A stretch of 64,000 nt of DNA from Adineta ricciae (Eukaryota; Rotifera; Eurotatoria; Adinetida; Adinetidae): contig CAJNOJ010000166.1 of assembly GCA_905250025.1 (NCBI GenBank), positions 124,001 to 188,000 on the forward strand. The letters are read 5' to 3'. The notes under the pieces are model-generated. The model had not been told where the DNA came from and searched no databases. It was given only the letters and a program-made list of their open reading frames with translations. This document shows positions 24,201 through 36,944 of the stretch, in pieces; position 1 is the first letter of the stretch, and each line of letters starts with the position of its first letter. A program made the translations under genes and the position numbers.

Positions 24201-26470
24201 AACAGCTTATGAATCGAATGGTACATGTCGGAAAGCAGCTTATGTCACGGCACTTTACTATACCATGAGTTCATTGACTAGTATTGGTTTCGGAAATGTC
24301 GCGGCGAATAGTGACAATGAGAAGATCTTTACGTGTGTCATGATGCTCATTGGTTCATTACTTTATGCAACTATTTTTGGTAATGTTACAACTATATTTA
24401 CTCAAATGTATTCGGCAACAGCTCGATATCATGAAATGTTGAGCAGGTATGTGTGTTCGCTCGATGGAGAAGAAGGCTAATGCTTTTCTTTAAATTAGTA
24501 TTCGAGAATTCATGCGATTACATGGTATGCCTAATCAATTAAATGAACGTATTATGGATTATGTTGTATCAACATGGGCGATGACGAAAGGAATCGATGC
24601 GACAAAAGTTTTAAATTATTGTCCAAAAGACATGCGTGCTGATATATGTGTACATATGAACCGAAGCGTATTCAATGAACATCCTGCATTTCGTTTAGCG
24701 AGTGATGGTTGTTTACGTGCATTAGCTGTGCACTTCCATATTAATCATTCAGCACCGGGAGATATGTTATACCATTGTGGAGAAAGTCTTGATGTGCTTT
24801 GTTTTATCGTTTCGGGGTCATTGGAAGTTATACAAGACGACGAGGTTTTAGCTATTCTTAGTATGTAAAAATGATAAAATTGGATTCGAGTAAATCTTTT
24901 GAATGAAACTTTTTCAGGCACTAATGATGTGTTCGGTGATGATTTTTGGAGTAAAAATCGTGACAATGTTGGTCAATCTGCTGCGAATGTTCGCGCATTA
25001 ACTTATTGTAATTTGCATCAAATTCGACGAGAACGTTTGCTTGAAGTGTTAGATTTTTATCATCCATTCAGTGTGTCATTTGCTCGAAATATGGTGCTCA
25101 CTTACAATTTAAGACATCGCGTATATATCTTTTCTTCCAATCATTCATTTCGTGTTTTCTTATACGAATTTTCTTTCCCCCGTTTAGGTTGTCTTTCGCA
25201 AAATAGCAGATGTTAAACGTGAACGTGAATTAGCAGAAACGAGAAAAAATGAAGGTCTCGATCAGATTAGTTCAGATCATCCCGTACGCAAATTGATATC
25301 AAAGTTTCGTAAGATCTCTCAAGAGAACCGTGCTGCCTCCCAGAGCAATCCCAATACATCTCTTTCGTCAACAACATCCAACAATTCCCCTCAACAATCC
25401 CAGCAGCAAGCAACAGGAGGAGGAACAGCACCATCATCATTATTAACAGGAACCGCTGCATTACCTTCGATACCAGAAACAGTCGTTCAACCTCCTAGTG
25501 CAGAACCAATCGATTCATCTGGGAATCCGATGAGTTCATCGTCATCGACTCTTCAACTTTTACAACTACCTTCTTCATCTACGGTTAAACAACGAGACAA
25601 ACTAGAAACCATCTCAGAACGTATTGAAACACAAGAATCTCAAACCTCGCAAATTACATCCGTTAATCAAAGTCCACCATTACAACAACATCCAAAATCG
25701 AGTAAATGGAAATGGCTAAAAGCTGGCTCGACTGAACCAGAAAATGATATCACAAAACCGTTAGTTCCAGGTGGTAAGCCACCGCAACCGTCGACACAAC
25801 CGCAAACTAATAATCCGTTTGATTCAAATATATCCGATGATGATACATTAACTAAGTCAGTCGATAGTAATGGAAGGAAATCATCCATTCCGTTGAGTCT
25901 ATTTATTCCACGAGGAGCTCGTCGCGATAGTTTGATGGTATCCGAAGAAGGAGCTGATGAACAGGTAAACATTTTCTTTGATCGAAATAATAATTAAACC
26001 GATTCGTTGTCCTTTCTTTCCGTCTCACTAGAAATTATTAAATGAATCTCATTCCGATCTTAATGTGCCATTGGGACCACATCGCAGTGTTTCATCCCAA
26101 TACGGTGAACAACAATTACTTTCGTCATTGTTTGAAATTAAAAGTGACTTGAGTAATGAAGTGCGCGCATTGACTAAACGCATGTCGCATATCGATGACC
26201 AGATTAGTCAGATTTTCCATTTTCTCTCTCCATTGAGTACATCAGTTAACAACACTTTTACTCCGATTGCGAGACCTGTTCCATCATCATCACCGACTCG
26301 AAAACGATCTTCACCACAAATAACACCGTTATCACCGTTCGCAGTAACTCTGTCCCCTGAAATGAATGTTACTTCAGTGGCAATATCTCCACTATTTGAG
26401 ACGCCTTCATTCTATTCAGATTTAACTTCAAAAACGAATTTATTCGAGGTCAATCAACCACCACCATCAT

Positions 26471-26502
<32 letters not shown>

Positions 26503-27192
26503 GCAACAGCAACAACAACTGAAACACAGAATATTCCTCGACAATCATCACGAACAAGTGAATATACAGTTGCAACACCACCTCTACGTCAAATATCTGG
26601 TTTCGATTCAAGTATCCTTTCGATTCCACCACCTCCATCTATTTACAATCGCACAAACATTTCATCAGTGGCTGCTCTAGGTGCTTCACCAATAGCTCGT
26701 GGTTCAATCTCCAATCGAATAGCACCAGCACCTCTAACATCATCATCAACTAGTCTCAAACAGCCGTTAAGTAGTACATTTCATCCCATAACTAATACCC
26801 GATTGCATCCCGGTCGCTCACCGAAACCAAAATCTCGTTTACACCATCCTCCTGGTGATACTAAATCTCATCCAAGATATCTCGAAAAGTCAACAATCAT
26901 TGACCTTGAATCGCCAACACAACCAAATTCACCGAACAAAAGTGCATCACTTCTACCAACATCGACTAAACCTCCAACAACAGCAAGTAAATCTACTAGT
27001 AGCGTATTTCGTCGTTTAATTGCAAGTAATAGTTCAAGTACCGAGAAACCAACCATGACATCATCATCATCTCTTCTCTACCGTCCCACTAGTGACGATG
27101 AACGTCCGGTAAGTCCTGCTAGTTCAGGTAATGACGATGATGACTATCGACCCTTAACATCATCGAATAAACATAATCAAACACCGTTATAA
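21247..27192 (+). CDS. KCNH1: Ether-a-go-go (EAG/Kv10) voltage-gated potassium channel
   Basis: Fourteen exons, phase-checked throughout: 21247-21325, 22198-22428, 22479-22607, 22657-22784, 22844-22873, 22938-23181, 23238-23362, 23419-23576, 23626-23686, 24130-24446, 24499-24860, 24918-25120, 25188-25964, 26032-27192; 1334 residues. The N-terminus ([12 protein letters not shown]) and eag/PAS domain match Kv10, followed by S1-S6 with voltage sensor [17 protein letters not shown], filter SIGFGN (about 446-451), C-linker, cyclic-nucleotide-binding-homology domain and the intrinsic-ligand region [14 protein letters not shown] coiled coil near residues 985-1012 corresponds to the tetramerisation domain. 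The tail is about 350 residues longer than human KCNH1 and Ser/Pro-rich, with Ser and Ala runs. KCNH5 is equally close; this is probably the single EAG orthologue. Confidence 0.93.
26459..26520 (+). repeat. Coding trinucleotide run in EAG C-terminal tail
   Basis: Consecutive CCA/TCA/GCA repeats encode short Pro, Ser and Ala runs in the disordered C-terminal tail of the EAG channel. Length polymorphism is likely. Confidence 0.8.
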
Positions 27193-27931
27193 TTTCGACA
27201 TGAAAAGACCTTCGTACTCTTGGAATTCTCGTGGTTTCGTCTTCTATGGGTGAATTGATGAAATTTATTTTCGATCTTGTGATAAAAACCAAACAGACAT
27301 TTTCTTCTCTCTCTCTTTCTCTTCTTGACTTCGTACAAACTCACCGGTGCATATTTTTTGTTTCTCTAGTTGTTTTTTTTTCTTTACATTTGTCTATGTG
27401 TCGGTTAGTCAGTCGGTTATTGACTTGATTTCTTATCCCCTAACTTTCTCCTATATACACACGTCTCAGATTTTTGCTATACTTGCTGATGCTTTTTCAA
27501 TTACACTAGGTTTGTTTGTTTTTTTTGGAATAAAGATTAACAACATGAATGTATATACGTGTCAGTTCAGATCAGTTCTTCTGATATATATTAAAATGAA
27601 AGTTTTTTTTTACATCTTTCGATCGTATTTATTTGAGTAAAATGAATGAGAATATATATATGTACGTAAGTAAATATTAATTTCAGCTTGAGAGAATTTC
27701 AGGCAAAAAAATGACGAGACGAACACAAAAGCAGCAGCAGTGATTATCTTTGATGAGAAACGAAATGTTAATTGATTAAAACTTCAGAAAAAACAGAGTC
27801 AACGCATGTCCGTGTTTATTATCATTGAAAGAGTCGTACTTGATCATACTATTCATCGAATGATTCCATATTCATCTCATCAGTTGTCTATGAAAAAAAA
27901 ACAAACAGACAAAGCTGTCGTTACGACTACA
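27193..27931. other. Convergent 3' interval between EAG channel and polycystin-2
   Basis: Holds the 3' untranslated regions of both converging genes. No coding exon was supported. An AATAAA-like motif (about 27529-27534, GGAATAAAGA) could serve the EAG transcript. Confidence 0.5.
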
Positions 27932-30841
27932 TCAATATTTTCTTACATTTCGCGAATCCGATGGACGACCTTTCTTGTTTGTTTTATTCTTCGGTTTTTC
28001 ATACGCATCTAATTTTGAAGCGACATTGTCGATCTAAAAAAAGGAATGCTTACAAACAATGCCTGAAACGAATGTTTTTTTTAATACTTTTGTCAAAACG
28101 AATCCAACGGAGGTTTCCATGGTATCAAGTCGTTTAGCCAATTCATTGTATTCTTCAACTGATACTTCATGGGCTTGTAAACGTTGAGAAGCGGCGCTTT
28201 TGCTACGTTCATTGTCCTCATCGACATTATCAACCGGCATGCTAAACCAAAAAGAAAGTATATACATCATGGTTTGTGATTTATTTACTTATTTTTCTTT
28301 GACATGTTCAATTCATCAATTTCACGAAGAATGGCATCGTTTTGTCGTAATAAATCGTTGCTCAATGCCCGTTGCTCGTTTTCATCTAAGACACGATCGC
28401 CGTTCAAATCGTATTTAGCAAAAATAGTTTCGATTTCTTCTTCAGCATAACCACGAGATTTCATTTCTGTACGCCATTCGTCGAATTCAAGACGTTTGTC
28501 GCGATTGAGATCAGCCAATGCTAGTGCACGACGAATATCAGCAATTCGATCACGTTTGACTGTTAAACGTTCACGCATCTTGGTATAACCTTGTTTAACA
28601 AAATCACTAATTTCAAATTCGTTCTTCTTGTTACGTAATTCAGCTTTCACTTCAACATATGTATCATTGATGATAGCCAAGAACATGTTCAATAAAACGA
28701 AGAAGACGAAGAAGACATATGTCAAAAAGAACAATGGTCCTAAATACAATCGCGAGATTATCTATCGAAATTGATCGGAAAATATCTCACCGAGAACACG
28801 ATGAGCTTGTTGGAGTGATTGAAAGTCGAAGATACCCAAAATAATCAAGAATAGCGTATAACTAAACGAAAGAAAATAATATACAATGAAATGCAATTCG
28901 CTTAACGTACACCGAATATTGAAATGCTCGAAAACTTTCCACTTGAATACCGAATGTCAAATAACCAAGTTGTGCGTAGGCAAAAAAGATTATGAAAAAC
29001 ATAATGGCAAAGCCCGATATGTCTCGTGCACACTTAGCTAATGTTTCACTCAACTGTGTCATTGTCTTATTAAAACTGATGTATTTAAACACTTTAATCC
29101 AAGCCAAGAAGATTGTTATACTAATGATGATATTGAATTGATATTGCCAGTAGCATAAGAATGAAAAATCATTGTATTGAGTTTGATCATTTTGCAGTAA
29201 TGCATCAAGTAATAAATTAACTTGAACTTGTCGGTAAATATTGAAGACAATGCAGACGTACGAGAGAAGAATGATGATGATATCCAAACAGTTCATGATC
29301 GATTTGAAATATGCGAGTTTGAAATTGCGAATCTATAGAAAATGGAAATGAACGCTATTTATCGATTTACAAGGCACTTACTTCCAAGATTTCTTCGATG
29401 GTGTAGTAGATAATGAAGATGACGAAGAGAATTTCACAACCGAGAACGAAATAATCGAACGTTTGAACATAACGAAGCAATTTCACAGCACGAAAGGTTG
29501 ATGAAGTGATTAAACCACCAACAGCTGGGAATTCGAAGAGTAATCTGAATTAAATCAGATTTGTTTAGTTCACTGGAGTCGAATCTGTTGACAAACTTAC
29601 TGAACTTGACAGAAGAGATTCAAGTTTGCATTGTAAATCGTGAAATCGACAAGAACAGCTCGAGTACCACGTTGAATCCAAAGTCTAAACACTCTCACAT
29701 TCGCTAAACGTCAACGCGCAGTTTTTTTTCCACATACCCTTGATATAGTTGGTCGATTTCCGTGGCAAATACTGTCGATGATGATCCAAATGTCATCGTG
29801 AAACCACCCTGATCATAGACACTAACTTGACCAGTTGTACTTAATCCAAACCATGACGTTGATGGCGTATATTTGAAACTATCAAGGACAAAACAACAAC
29901 CTCTAATGTGGAATTTGAAGACAATCTTACGCATCATAGGTACAGTTGCTTGCATTGAGATTTTCACATGGCCCGAACGTGTCCGTGTCTTCGTAAGCAG
30001 GCGCATATGAGTTGTAGCAGAATTTGATTTCTTGTTTGAAGTCATCAGCAACGAGACATGAGTTATTTCGAACTTTCTTCTGACGGATTTGCACGGCACC
30101 CAGAAGACGATTTTCAAATAGAATATAACCATATTCAGACACATTTTCAGTATTATACCACTGTTCTGTATAGAAACCCGGCGATGCGACATCAGTCATA
30201 TACTATTTGAAAAACCACAGCATCAATAGGAACATCCTTATGGTTTGTTTTACCTGCCAAAAATCTTCCATACGGTCGAGATCGGTAAATGCTGGACCCG
30301 TTTTATTGTTCGTTTCATCAGTCAACTGTGGATCAGTAAAGACACTTTTCAATGCTTGTGTCAATAGAAACATATTACTGCTGACCATTCCGAACACAAC
30401 TAAACAGAAAATGCAAGTTTCCGACAATTCACAAAACTAAATCCTTTCGTTACCAATTGATAAAATTGTCAGAAAAATCAAGTAGACAATCAGTTCTCGA
30501 ATGGTTGTACGAACATATTTATCTTTCTGTTGATGGCGATCGATACGTTCGGTTTGTTGCGTTGCCCAAAGTTCTGTTCAAACACAAGAGCAACGTTCGA
30601 CTGTTCAAAGAACAAAAAACTCATCCGTGACATTACTTCGAATCAATGACAGCGCTTTTTCACAGGGGTTATCTTGATTTTGATATCGACGTCCTCGTCC
30701 TTGCTGCTCAGCTCGACTAACCGGTACTCCATCGACGTACAATGTACCGTCAATGTACATCTCATTCTCCATGCCACCAGCAGCTGCTTCACTATACGCT
30801 GGTGGCGGTGACGATCGATGTTGTTGATGGTCGTAAGACAT
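27932..30841 (-). CDS. PKD2: Polycystin-2 family cation channel (TRPP)
   Basis: Twelve phase-consistent exons (30637-30841, 30454-30573, 30254-30399, 29931-30202, 29738-29878, 29601-29684, 29382-29544, 28911-29332, 28791-28861, 28289-28739, 28088-28241, 27932-28033) encode 776 residues. Landmarks: LWATQ and [10 protein letters not shown] (S1); the large tetragonal-opening (polycystin) loop with [20 protein letters not shown] and [22 protein letters not shown]2-S6; the pore [29 protein letters not shown] (S6); two canonical EF-hand loops; and the coiled coil [22 protein letters not shown] ciliary or ER cation channel in animals. PKD2L1 is the alternative name. The filter aspartate is missing. 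The protein is shorter than human PKD2 (968), mainly at both termini. Confidence 0.92.
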
Positions 30842-31354
30842 GATGGATTGATGAATACAAACCTTCACTTACTTTTCCCAAATGAGAAATGATTCTCAAA
30901 ACTAGAAAAGTATGTGCACTTTCTATCGACGAGAGTAAGTGAGAAAGAAAGAGAGAGACAAAAAAATAAAATTTAGTTTTTTTTGCTTACGTCAGACCTT
31001 TTGTTATTTTCTTTGTCTGTTTTTTAGTATACTTAGAAGAGAGAAATTCTTTCTAGGAAATAAGACTGAAAAGCACGTCTGTAAAAGAAAATATCTGAAA
31101 CGATATTTTTCTTTTTTTTTAAAGTAAATATATGACTTTCTTTTTGTTTTAAATAAAAAAAAAGGGAAATAATTAGAAAACCTGTGCTGGTGAAAGCTTG
31201 GTTGCTGTAAAAAAACAATTGCGACGATGTTTTTTTTAAGTCTTCGGAAATAAGTAATGAACAGAGTGTCAAGACGAGAAAGGAAGAGACAGCAAAGAAG
31301 AATTTTATTGAAATGGAATACAAATAAAAGTTTTGACAAGAAAATAAATGAACT
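30842..31354. other. Spacer between SLC3-like and PKD2 genes (same strand)
   Basis: A 513 bp spacer with A/T tracts and no coding exon. On the minus strand it has an acceptor-like TTTTCTAG around 30902 and a GTAAGT about 30 bases before the PKD2 ATG, so a 5'-UTR exon or intron may lie here. Confidence 0.45.
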
Positions 31355-32893
31355 TCAAAAAATAATTCCGAGTCCGTCGATGGATGGAGACCAACGGAGG
31401 ATAATGTATTCATAGGGTTCTAATCGAATCGTCTCAGTCATATCAAGCAATGCATTCGTTTCATATTTGACACCGGGATTTGCCAGATTGGTTAGAAGAA
31501 CCTCGACAGCATTGGTATTTCCTTCTTTTAATTCAATTTTATCCTCTCGAACGGTATTACTTAAGTTAATTATAATAATATGATGACGTGAACCACGTCG
31601 GGCTCGTTCGATAGTTAGCAGTTTTGAATCAGATAAAATATTCTGTTGAATGCGACCGGCACGAAATACATCGAGTGTGCGGACAAAGGTCGAAATTTGT
31701 CTAAGACGAGAAAGTTGGTCAGTTGTGAATTGTTGTCCTTGTCGTTCGAGATCGATTGCAACAACACCAACATGAAATAAACACGCAGCGAAAAATGCTT
31801 CGTTCAACTGAGAATTCGATGATAGTGAAGACCAAATCAACGGTTGGTTTCGTTGGAAAAAGATTGATTGAGAATACCGATGAAAAATACCTGTGACATT
31901 GTTGGAATGTGCGTCAGTCAAAATGTAATCATTTATCGAAGCTATTTGCACACCGCCTAAGGATTTGTTTTCATCACCATAATAACGTGTTAAAATTTGA
32001 TCATTAGAAGTTGACAGAGAATCGACAGAATCAAGCAGAAGCAACTTATTTGGATTGATTTCGGATTTGATACGAGCGAGTAGTAGATAATCTTCATCGA
32101 GATGCCGAGTTCGACTCGAGCCATTGACATCTTCGTTTTGGTATTCGTAATCCTCATACGCATAGCTAATGCCTTGGATATTAAATCCATCGAAGAGATA
32201 TTTAGTGTCCCAAGACGATAAAGAATTGATTACATCCTTGAATACTCGGTTATTTCGATAGTTTACATCGATTGCATCACTATTTCGATCGAATTGATGC
32301 AAATAGAACGAGTTTTTCCGATTGTTGTAAGTCCACGCTGATTTCTGTGGATTGTCAACTGTCACCCAATTGCTCAGATTACCTTGGTCATTCCATACAA
32401 AATAGGAATCATCGTTTGCTAGATACTTCGGCGATTGAATCGACAAATGATTCAATGGATAATCAACGATAATCCGAAGGTCACTCTCATGTGACTTATT
32501 AATCAAATTCATCAGAGCACTTTCACCGCCAAGATTCATTTCTATATCATTCCAAGCCAATGGATTGGATTCCGCGGATAAACGCATCACCGGGTTCAGC
32601 CAAAGTGCTTGGAGACTAAAATTGCTTTGATAGTCATTCAGCTTCTGCTGGATATCATTGAATGTCAACGTCCGAGTGGATAAACGCAGAAATACACTAT
32701 TGAACCACCAAGGCGTACTTGGGGCTCGTTCACACGATGGATACCGTGCAATACAAACGATAATGAAGATTAAATAACCAATAAGAATAAGAATGTATGC
32801 CAGAGCACTGATAATTCGTGCTCGGTTTAACCACGTTGGTGTGGTTGAAAACGTTGGTGATTTAATTTCGCTCGTGTGACTTGCCTGTGACAT
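31355..32893 (-). CDS. SLC3-type amino-acid-transporter heavy chain (4F2hc/rBAT-like)
   Basis: Intronless, 512 residues. A short cytoplasmic N-terminus, one signal-anchor helix (about residues 28-48, type II topology) and an extracellular alpha-amylase-like (beta/alpha)8 domain. Just after the membrane, C54 in ARYPSCERAPSTPWW aligns with the cysteine of 4F2hc that forms the disulfide to the light-chain transporter (human APRCRELPAQKWW). The strand motif IIVDYPLNHL and the block LFDGFNIQGI fit the SLC3 fold, but the glycosidase nucleophile position is not aspartate, so it is unlikely to be an enzyme. Probable role: chaperone/heavy chain for SLC7 exchangers at the plasma membrane. Confidence 0.78.
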   Translation of the reverse strand: MSQASHTSEIKSPTFSTTPTWLNRARIISALAYILILIGYLIFIIVCIARYPSCERAPSTPWWFNSVFLRLSTRTLTFNDIQQKLNDYQSNFSLQALWLNPVMRLSAESNPLAWNDIEMNLGGESALMNLINKSHESDLRIIVDYPLNHLSIQSPKYLANDDSYFVWNDQGNLSNWVTVDNPQKSAWTYNNRKNSFYLHQFDRNSDAIDVNYRNNRVFKDVINSLSSWDTKYLFDGFNIQGISYAYEDYEYQNEDVNGSSRTRHLDEDYLLLARIKSEINPNKLLLLDSVDSLSTSNDQILTRYYGDENKSLGGVQIASINDYILTDAHSNNVTGIFHRYSQSIFFQRNQPLIWSSLSSNSQLNEAFFAACLFHVGVVAIDLERQGQQFTTDQLSRLRQISTFVRTLDVFRAGRIQQNILSDSKLLTIERARRGSRHHIIIINLSNTVREDKIELKEGNTNAVEVLLTNLANPGVKYETNALLDMTETIRLEPYEYIILRWSPSIDGLGIIF

Positions 32894-33307
32894 GTTATCA
32901 ATCGTTGTTTTTTATTGTCAATTCATAGTCATTTTTCGAGGACTTTATATAGACATTCTCTAAAGTGAATACAATGCAAATATCACAATCGTTAAGACAT
33001 AAGAATAAAAAATGTATGAAGATTTTCGTTGATGATAAGATTAGACTCACAAATTTACATTCTCAGAAAGAACTTTTCTCGGAGAATTGTTTTTTTAAAA
33101 TTTCCTTGGGATTCGAATGCCTATCATCTAGCGTCATCTCCATTTGTCTTTATCTTCATCTACCTGAGAGTCCATGATGAATCAGAGTGTGAATTAGAAC
33201 CTTATGAACCAATGAGATTTTGTTGAATCGATGCGTCACACCTAGCAAGATATATAATCGAATTTGAAATCTGCAAGGTACTTTACTCTTTTCAAATTTA
33301 AATCGAA
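32894..33307. other. Divergent promoter region, SLC3-like / Rab11
   Basis: A 414 bp region between two start codons on opposite strands. A TATA-like element faces the SLC3-like gene. No coding exon seen. Confidence 0.5.
32943..32951 (-). promoter_or_regulatory. TATA-like box of the SLC3-like gene
   Basis: TATATAAAG on the minus strand, about 50 bases upstream of the ATG, would leave a 5' UTR of some 20-25 bases. Position and sequence fit a core promoter; other elements were not identified. Confidence 0.4.
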
Positions 33308-34219
<912 letters not shown>

Positions 34220-34755
34220 ATTTCGCCTCTTTTCTCTACTATTTGCAAAGGTTTCTTCTTCAAATTCACATTCAATTGTAATTCAAATCTGTTTTTGTTA
34301 ATCAATATCAGCGCATTTCTTTCTTTTTTTCTGCACGTTCAACACAAAATTGATCAAAACGTCTATTTTCATTGTCATTGGAGCTGTAACTGTGAATTTT
34401 TCTGTTCTACGTGATTGGATTTCTCTATCTTTAGTACAATTTTTTGCAAGCTTTCTCACATTCTAATTTTTGATTAAACAACGAAGAGCACAAGTCAAGT
34501 TTTGCTTCATGAACTGATTTCCACCAGGGACATTATGATTCAGATGTCGCTGTAAGCAAATACTACCAGAATAGAAAAAGAATTTTCTTAATTCTCCTGA
34601 GTATAATTGATTTTTCTACACAAATTATTGTATTATTTATTCAATTTCTGGTAGAAGTATTCTTTGAACTCGAAACCAACAAATATTCACTTAACAATCC
34701 TCATAGCCATAGTTACTATACAGTCTAAGGAAACACATTCGAACACATTTTATTA
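34220..34755. other. Spacer between Rab11 and DRC8
   Basis: Rab11 3' UTR and presumed DRC8 promoter. No exon, RNA gene or repeat of note was seen. Confidence 0.45.
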
Positions 34756-35486
34756 ATGGCGACGATCGATGAAGAGACGAATATTGCGGGCGAAGCTGGT
34801 CCAGCAGTTCCCCGAGTGACCTTACGAGATCCAGTTCGAGAAAGTGAAGGTCAGTCTTTCGATGGATTCCAAACGATCATTTCTGAAGGTGTTTTCTTCA
34901 TTTAGAACGGGCGAATCAAGCTCGTTTGAAACGTTTAACAGAAGCATTTACTATCTTCGATCAGGAAGCGAATAATACCATTCCATCAACTGAATTAGGC
35001 ACTGTAGTTCGTTCACTTGGTCTCGTACCAACCGAAGGCGAACTGCAAGATGTTCTCAGCGAAGTGAGATAATCTTTTGACATAACACCTGAAGTAAATA
35101 ATCTACTGTTTAGATGTCAGACGATTCTAATCCGGAATCAATTCATTTAGATAGATTTCTGAGCGTGATGAACGTCCTCTTGAAAGATCGCCGCTATCAA
35201 GGCGAACCTGAAAGCAAAATTCTTCGAGCATTTCAAGTTCTCGATCCCGATAATAATGGCTTTATTTCTGAAGAGGAATTACGAAACTATCTATGTAAAG
35301 AAGGTGCGTTTAATTGAGAAACAAAAAGAAGATTTTATTTTGAAAACACTTTTTATTTTTCTAGGTGAACCATTTAATGATGAAGAATTCCAAGATTTTA
35401 TGACCATCGCACTCGATGATGAATCAGGCGGTGTATGTACTTATAAAGAATTTATACAAAATCTTGTTGTCGAAGATAATGATTAA
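34756..35486 (+). CDS. EFCAB2: EF-hand protein, dynein regulatory complex subunit 8
   Basis: Four exons (34756-34849, 34906-35063, 35114-35303, 35365-35486) encode 187 residues. Axonemal nexin-dynein regulatory complex subunit. The EF-hand domain matches human EFCAB2/DRC8: EAFTIFDQEANNTI...LGTVVRSLGLVPTEGEL, then ILRAFQVLDPDNNGFISEEEL and GEPFNDEEFQDFM. The loop DPDNNGFISEEE looks able to bind calcium; the first EF loop is degenerate. A 30-residue N-terminal extension is extra. Calmodulin is excluded by the divergent loops. Presence of DRC8 fits a ciliated animal. Confidence 0.88.
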
Positions 35487-35535
35487 AAGAAATAAACAAA
35501 AACACAACTTTGTCTTCGTAGTTTTTCCTTTTCGA

Positions 35536-36090
35536 TCAAGTTGAACTTGTTGTCAGATGATCCAACCAATCAGTACATTTATCTTGATAAGCATTCGATG
35601 TTGATCGAGGAGAATGATCCACAATCAGTAGGGGTCGACCTTCGATAGTTAAGAATTTATTATCTGAGGGAGGATAATAACCGCTTTCTGAAAGATCGAA
35701 AAAACTTCCGTATAAAGAATAACGTGATGACGCACCACTCGGCGTTAATGTTCCATGATTAGGATCAAGAAAATTTACGTTGAATGACATGGACGCAGAC
35801 GGTGATTGTGTTCGAAAGAGAATTTCATTCATTTTGGAATATAACAACAGATAATTGTTCGGATATGATCGTGAACGTTTCAAAAGATTGTTCAGTCGAT
35901 TAGAAAACGAGTAATGGATAGCACCGTGTAGATCCTTGTATGTTTCATTACAGTTGGGTAGACTCCATGCACGTGAAGAAACAGTTGACGATTGTTTCGG
36001 AGATTTGATTAATTGCGGAATATCGTCCGACGAACATGTTTCGATGACAAACAAAGGCGTTGGTTGAGTTGGACGCAAACTACTCGTCAT
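35536..36090 (-). CDS. Hypothetical protein, 184 residues
   Basis: Single open exon starting at an ATG that sits three bases after a good splice acceptor (CTCGACTAG, 36094-36095). No family recognised, no signal peptide or membrane helix. Composition is Ser/Pro/Asn-rich with a central segment of mixed order (ETYKDLHGAIHYSFSNRLNNLL). It ends only 50 bases from the DRC8 stop in a convergent arrangement. Coding status rests on length, composition and the acceptor. Confidence 0.6.
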   Translation of the reverse strand: MTSSLRPTQPTPLFVIETCSSDDIPQLIKSPKQSSTVSSRAWSLPNCNETYKDLHGAIHYSFSNRLNNLLKRSRSYPNNYLLLYSKMNEILFRTQSPSASMSFNVNFLDPNHGTLTPSGASSRYSLYGSFFDLSESGYYPPSDNKFLTIEGRPLLIVDHSPRSTSNAYQDKCTDWLDHLTTSST

Positions 36091-36944
36091 GATCTAGTCG
36101 AGAAGAATCCAATCAAGATGAAAAATTAGATAGAAAGAGAATGACTGAGATTCGTCTAGTAGTTTAGTGCGTGTTGACGATCAAAAATGACGTCTTTGCG
36201 TTTTCTCGTCCTTTCTGCTTCTCATATCATGACGTATATATTTATCGCTGACAACAAATGAACGTTATGCATCGACTTCTGTCATCAAAACCGAATTCTT
36301 ATTACTATAGTACTTGATGAGTTTCCAACTGATTGTCTAGAACTCTTTAGTATCCAGTCTCTCTCTCTTTCAAGAAAGTTCCCATAGTTTTTCTTCTCTT
36401 TATTGAAGAAATATTTATCGACGAAGGAAAACAGCTGAAATAAATGTCCCGGCATTTCTGTCAAATAAAAGAAAACAAATTGACAAGAGGAAGACTTTTA
36501 CCCCCTTGTAATTTTCTACTTACATTTAATGGTTTGGCAAATTCAAACGGAGGAATTGGTTATATGAGTTAAATTCAACCAGTGAACATAATTTTTTAAT
36601 GAGATAGTGTAGTTTTCATGTTGTTTAAATTAATATGTTTTCTTTCTCTTGTGTTAAAGGAAAAATTGGAAAAAAGAAAGAAGGAAAACGATAGAATCCT
36701 TCGTCGTCTTTCCTCACTGACGTCGACAAATCTATTAATATATGGAATCTCTAATGGAAAAAGCAGAGAAGAGAAAAAACATGTTCTTCTTTTCCGACAT
36801 ATTTAGAAAAAGGAAAAAAAACGGAGTGGGTCTTTGCCTTCCATAACGAATTTCAAATCTCGCTTTCTTCTTCTTCTCCTTCACTGATTAACCATCGTGT
36901 TTATTGTGAACAGCAACAAACAAAAAATGAGAAATATAATTCAA
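36091..36944. other. Spacer between TTC27 and the 184-residue protein gene
   Basis: TTC27 3' UTR and upstream region of the next minus-strand gene. Only low-complexity A/T- and TC-rich tracts; no supported gene. Confidence 0.45.

Noticed and set aside
28037-28087. Possible 9-nt microexon (Ala-Leu-Phe) before the last PKD2 exon
   Set aside because: Both flanks have splice-like sites, but joining TK directly to ID reproduces the PKD2 coiled-coil register without insertion, so a single intron is simpler.
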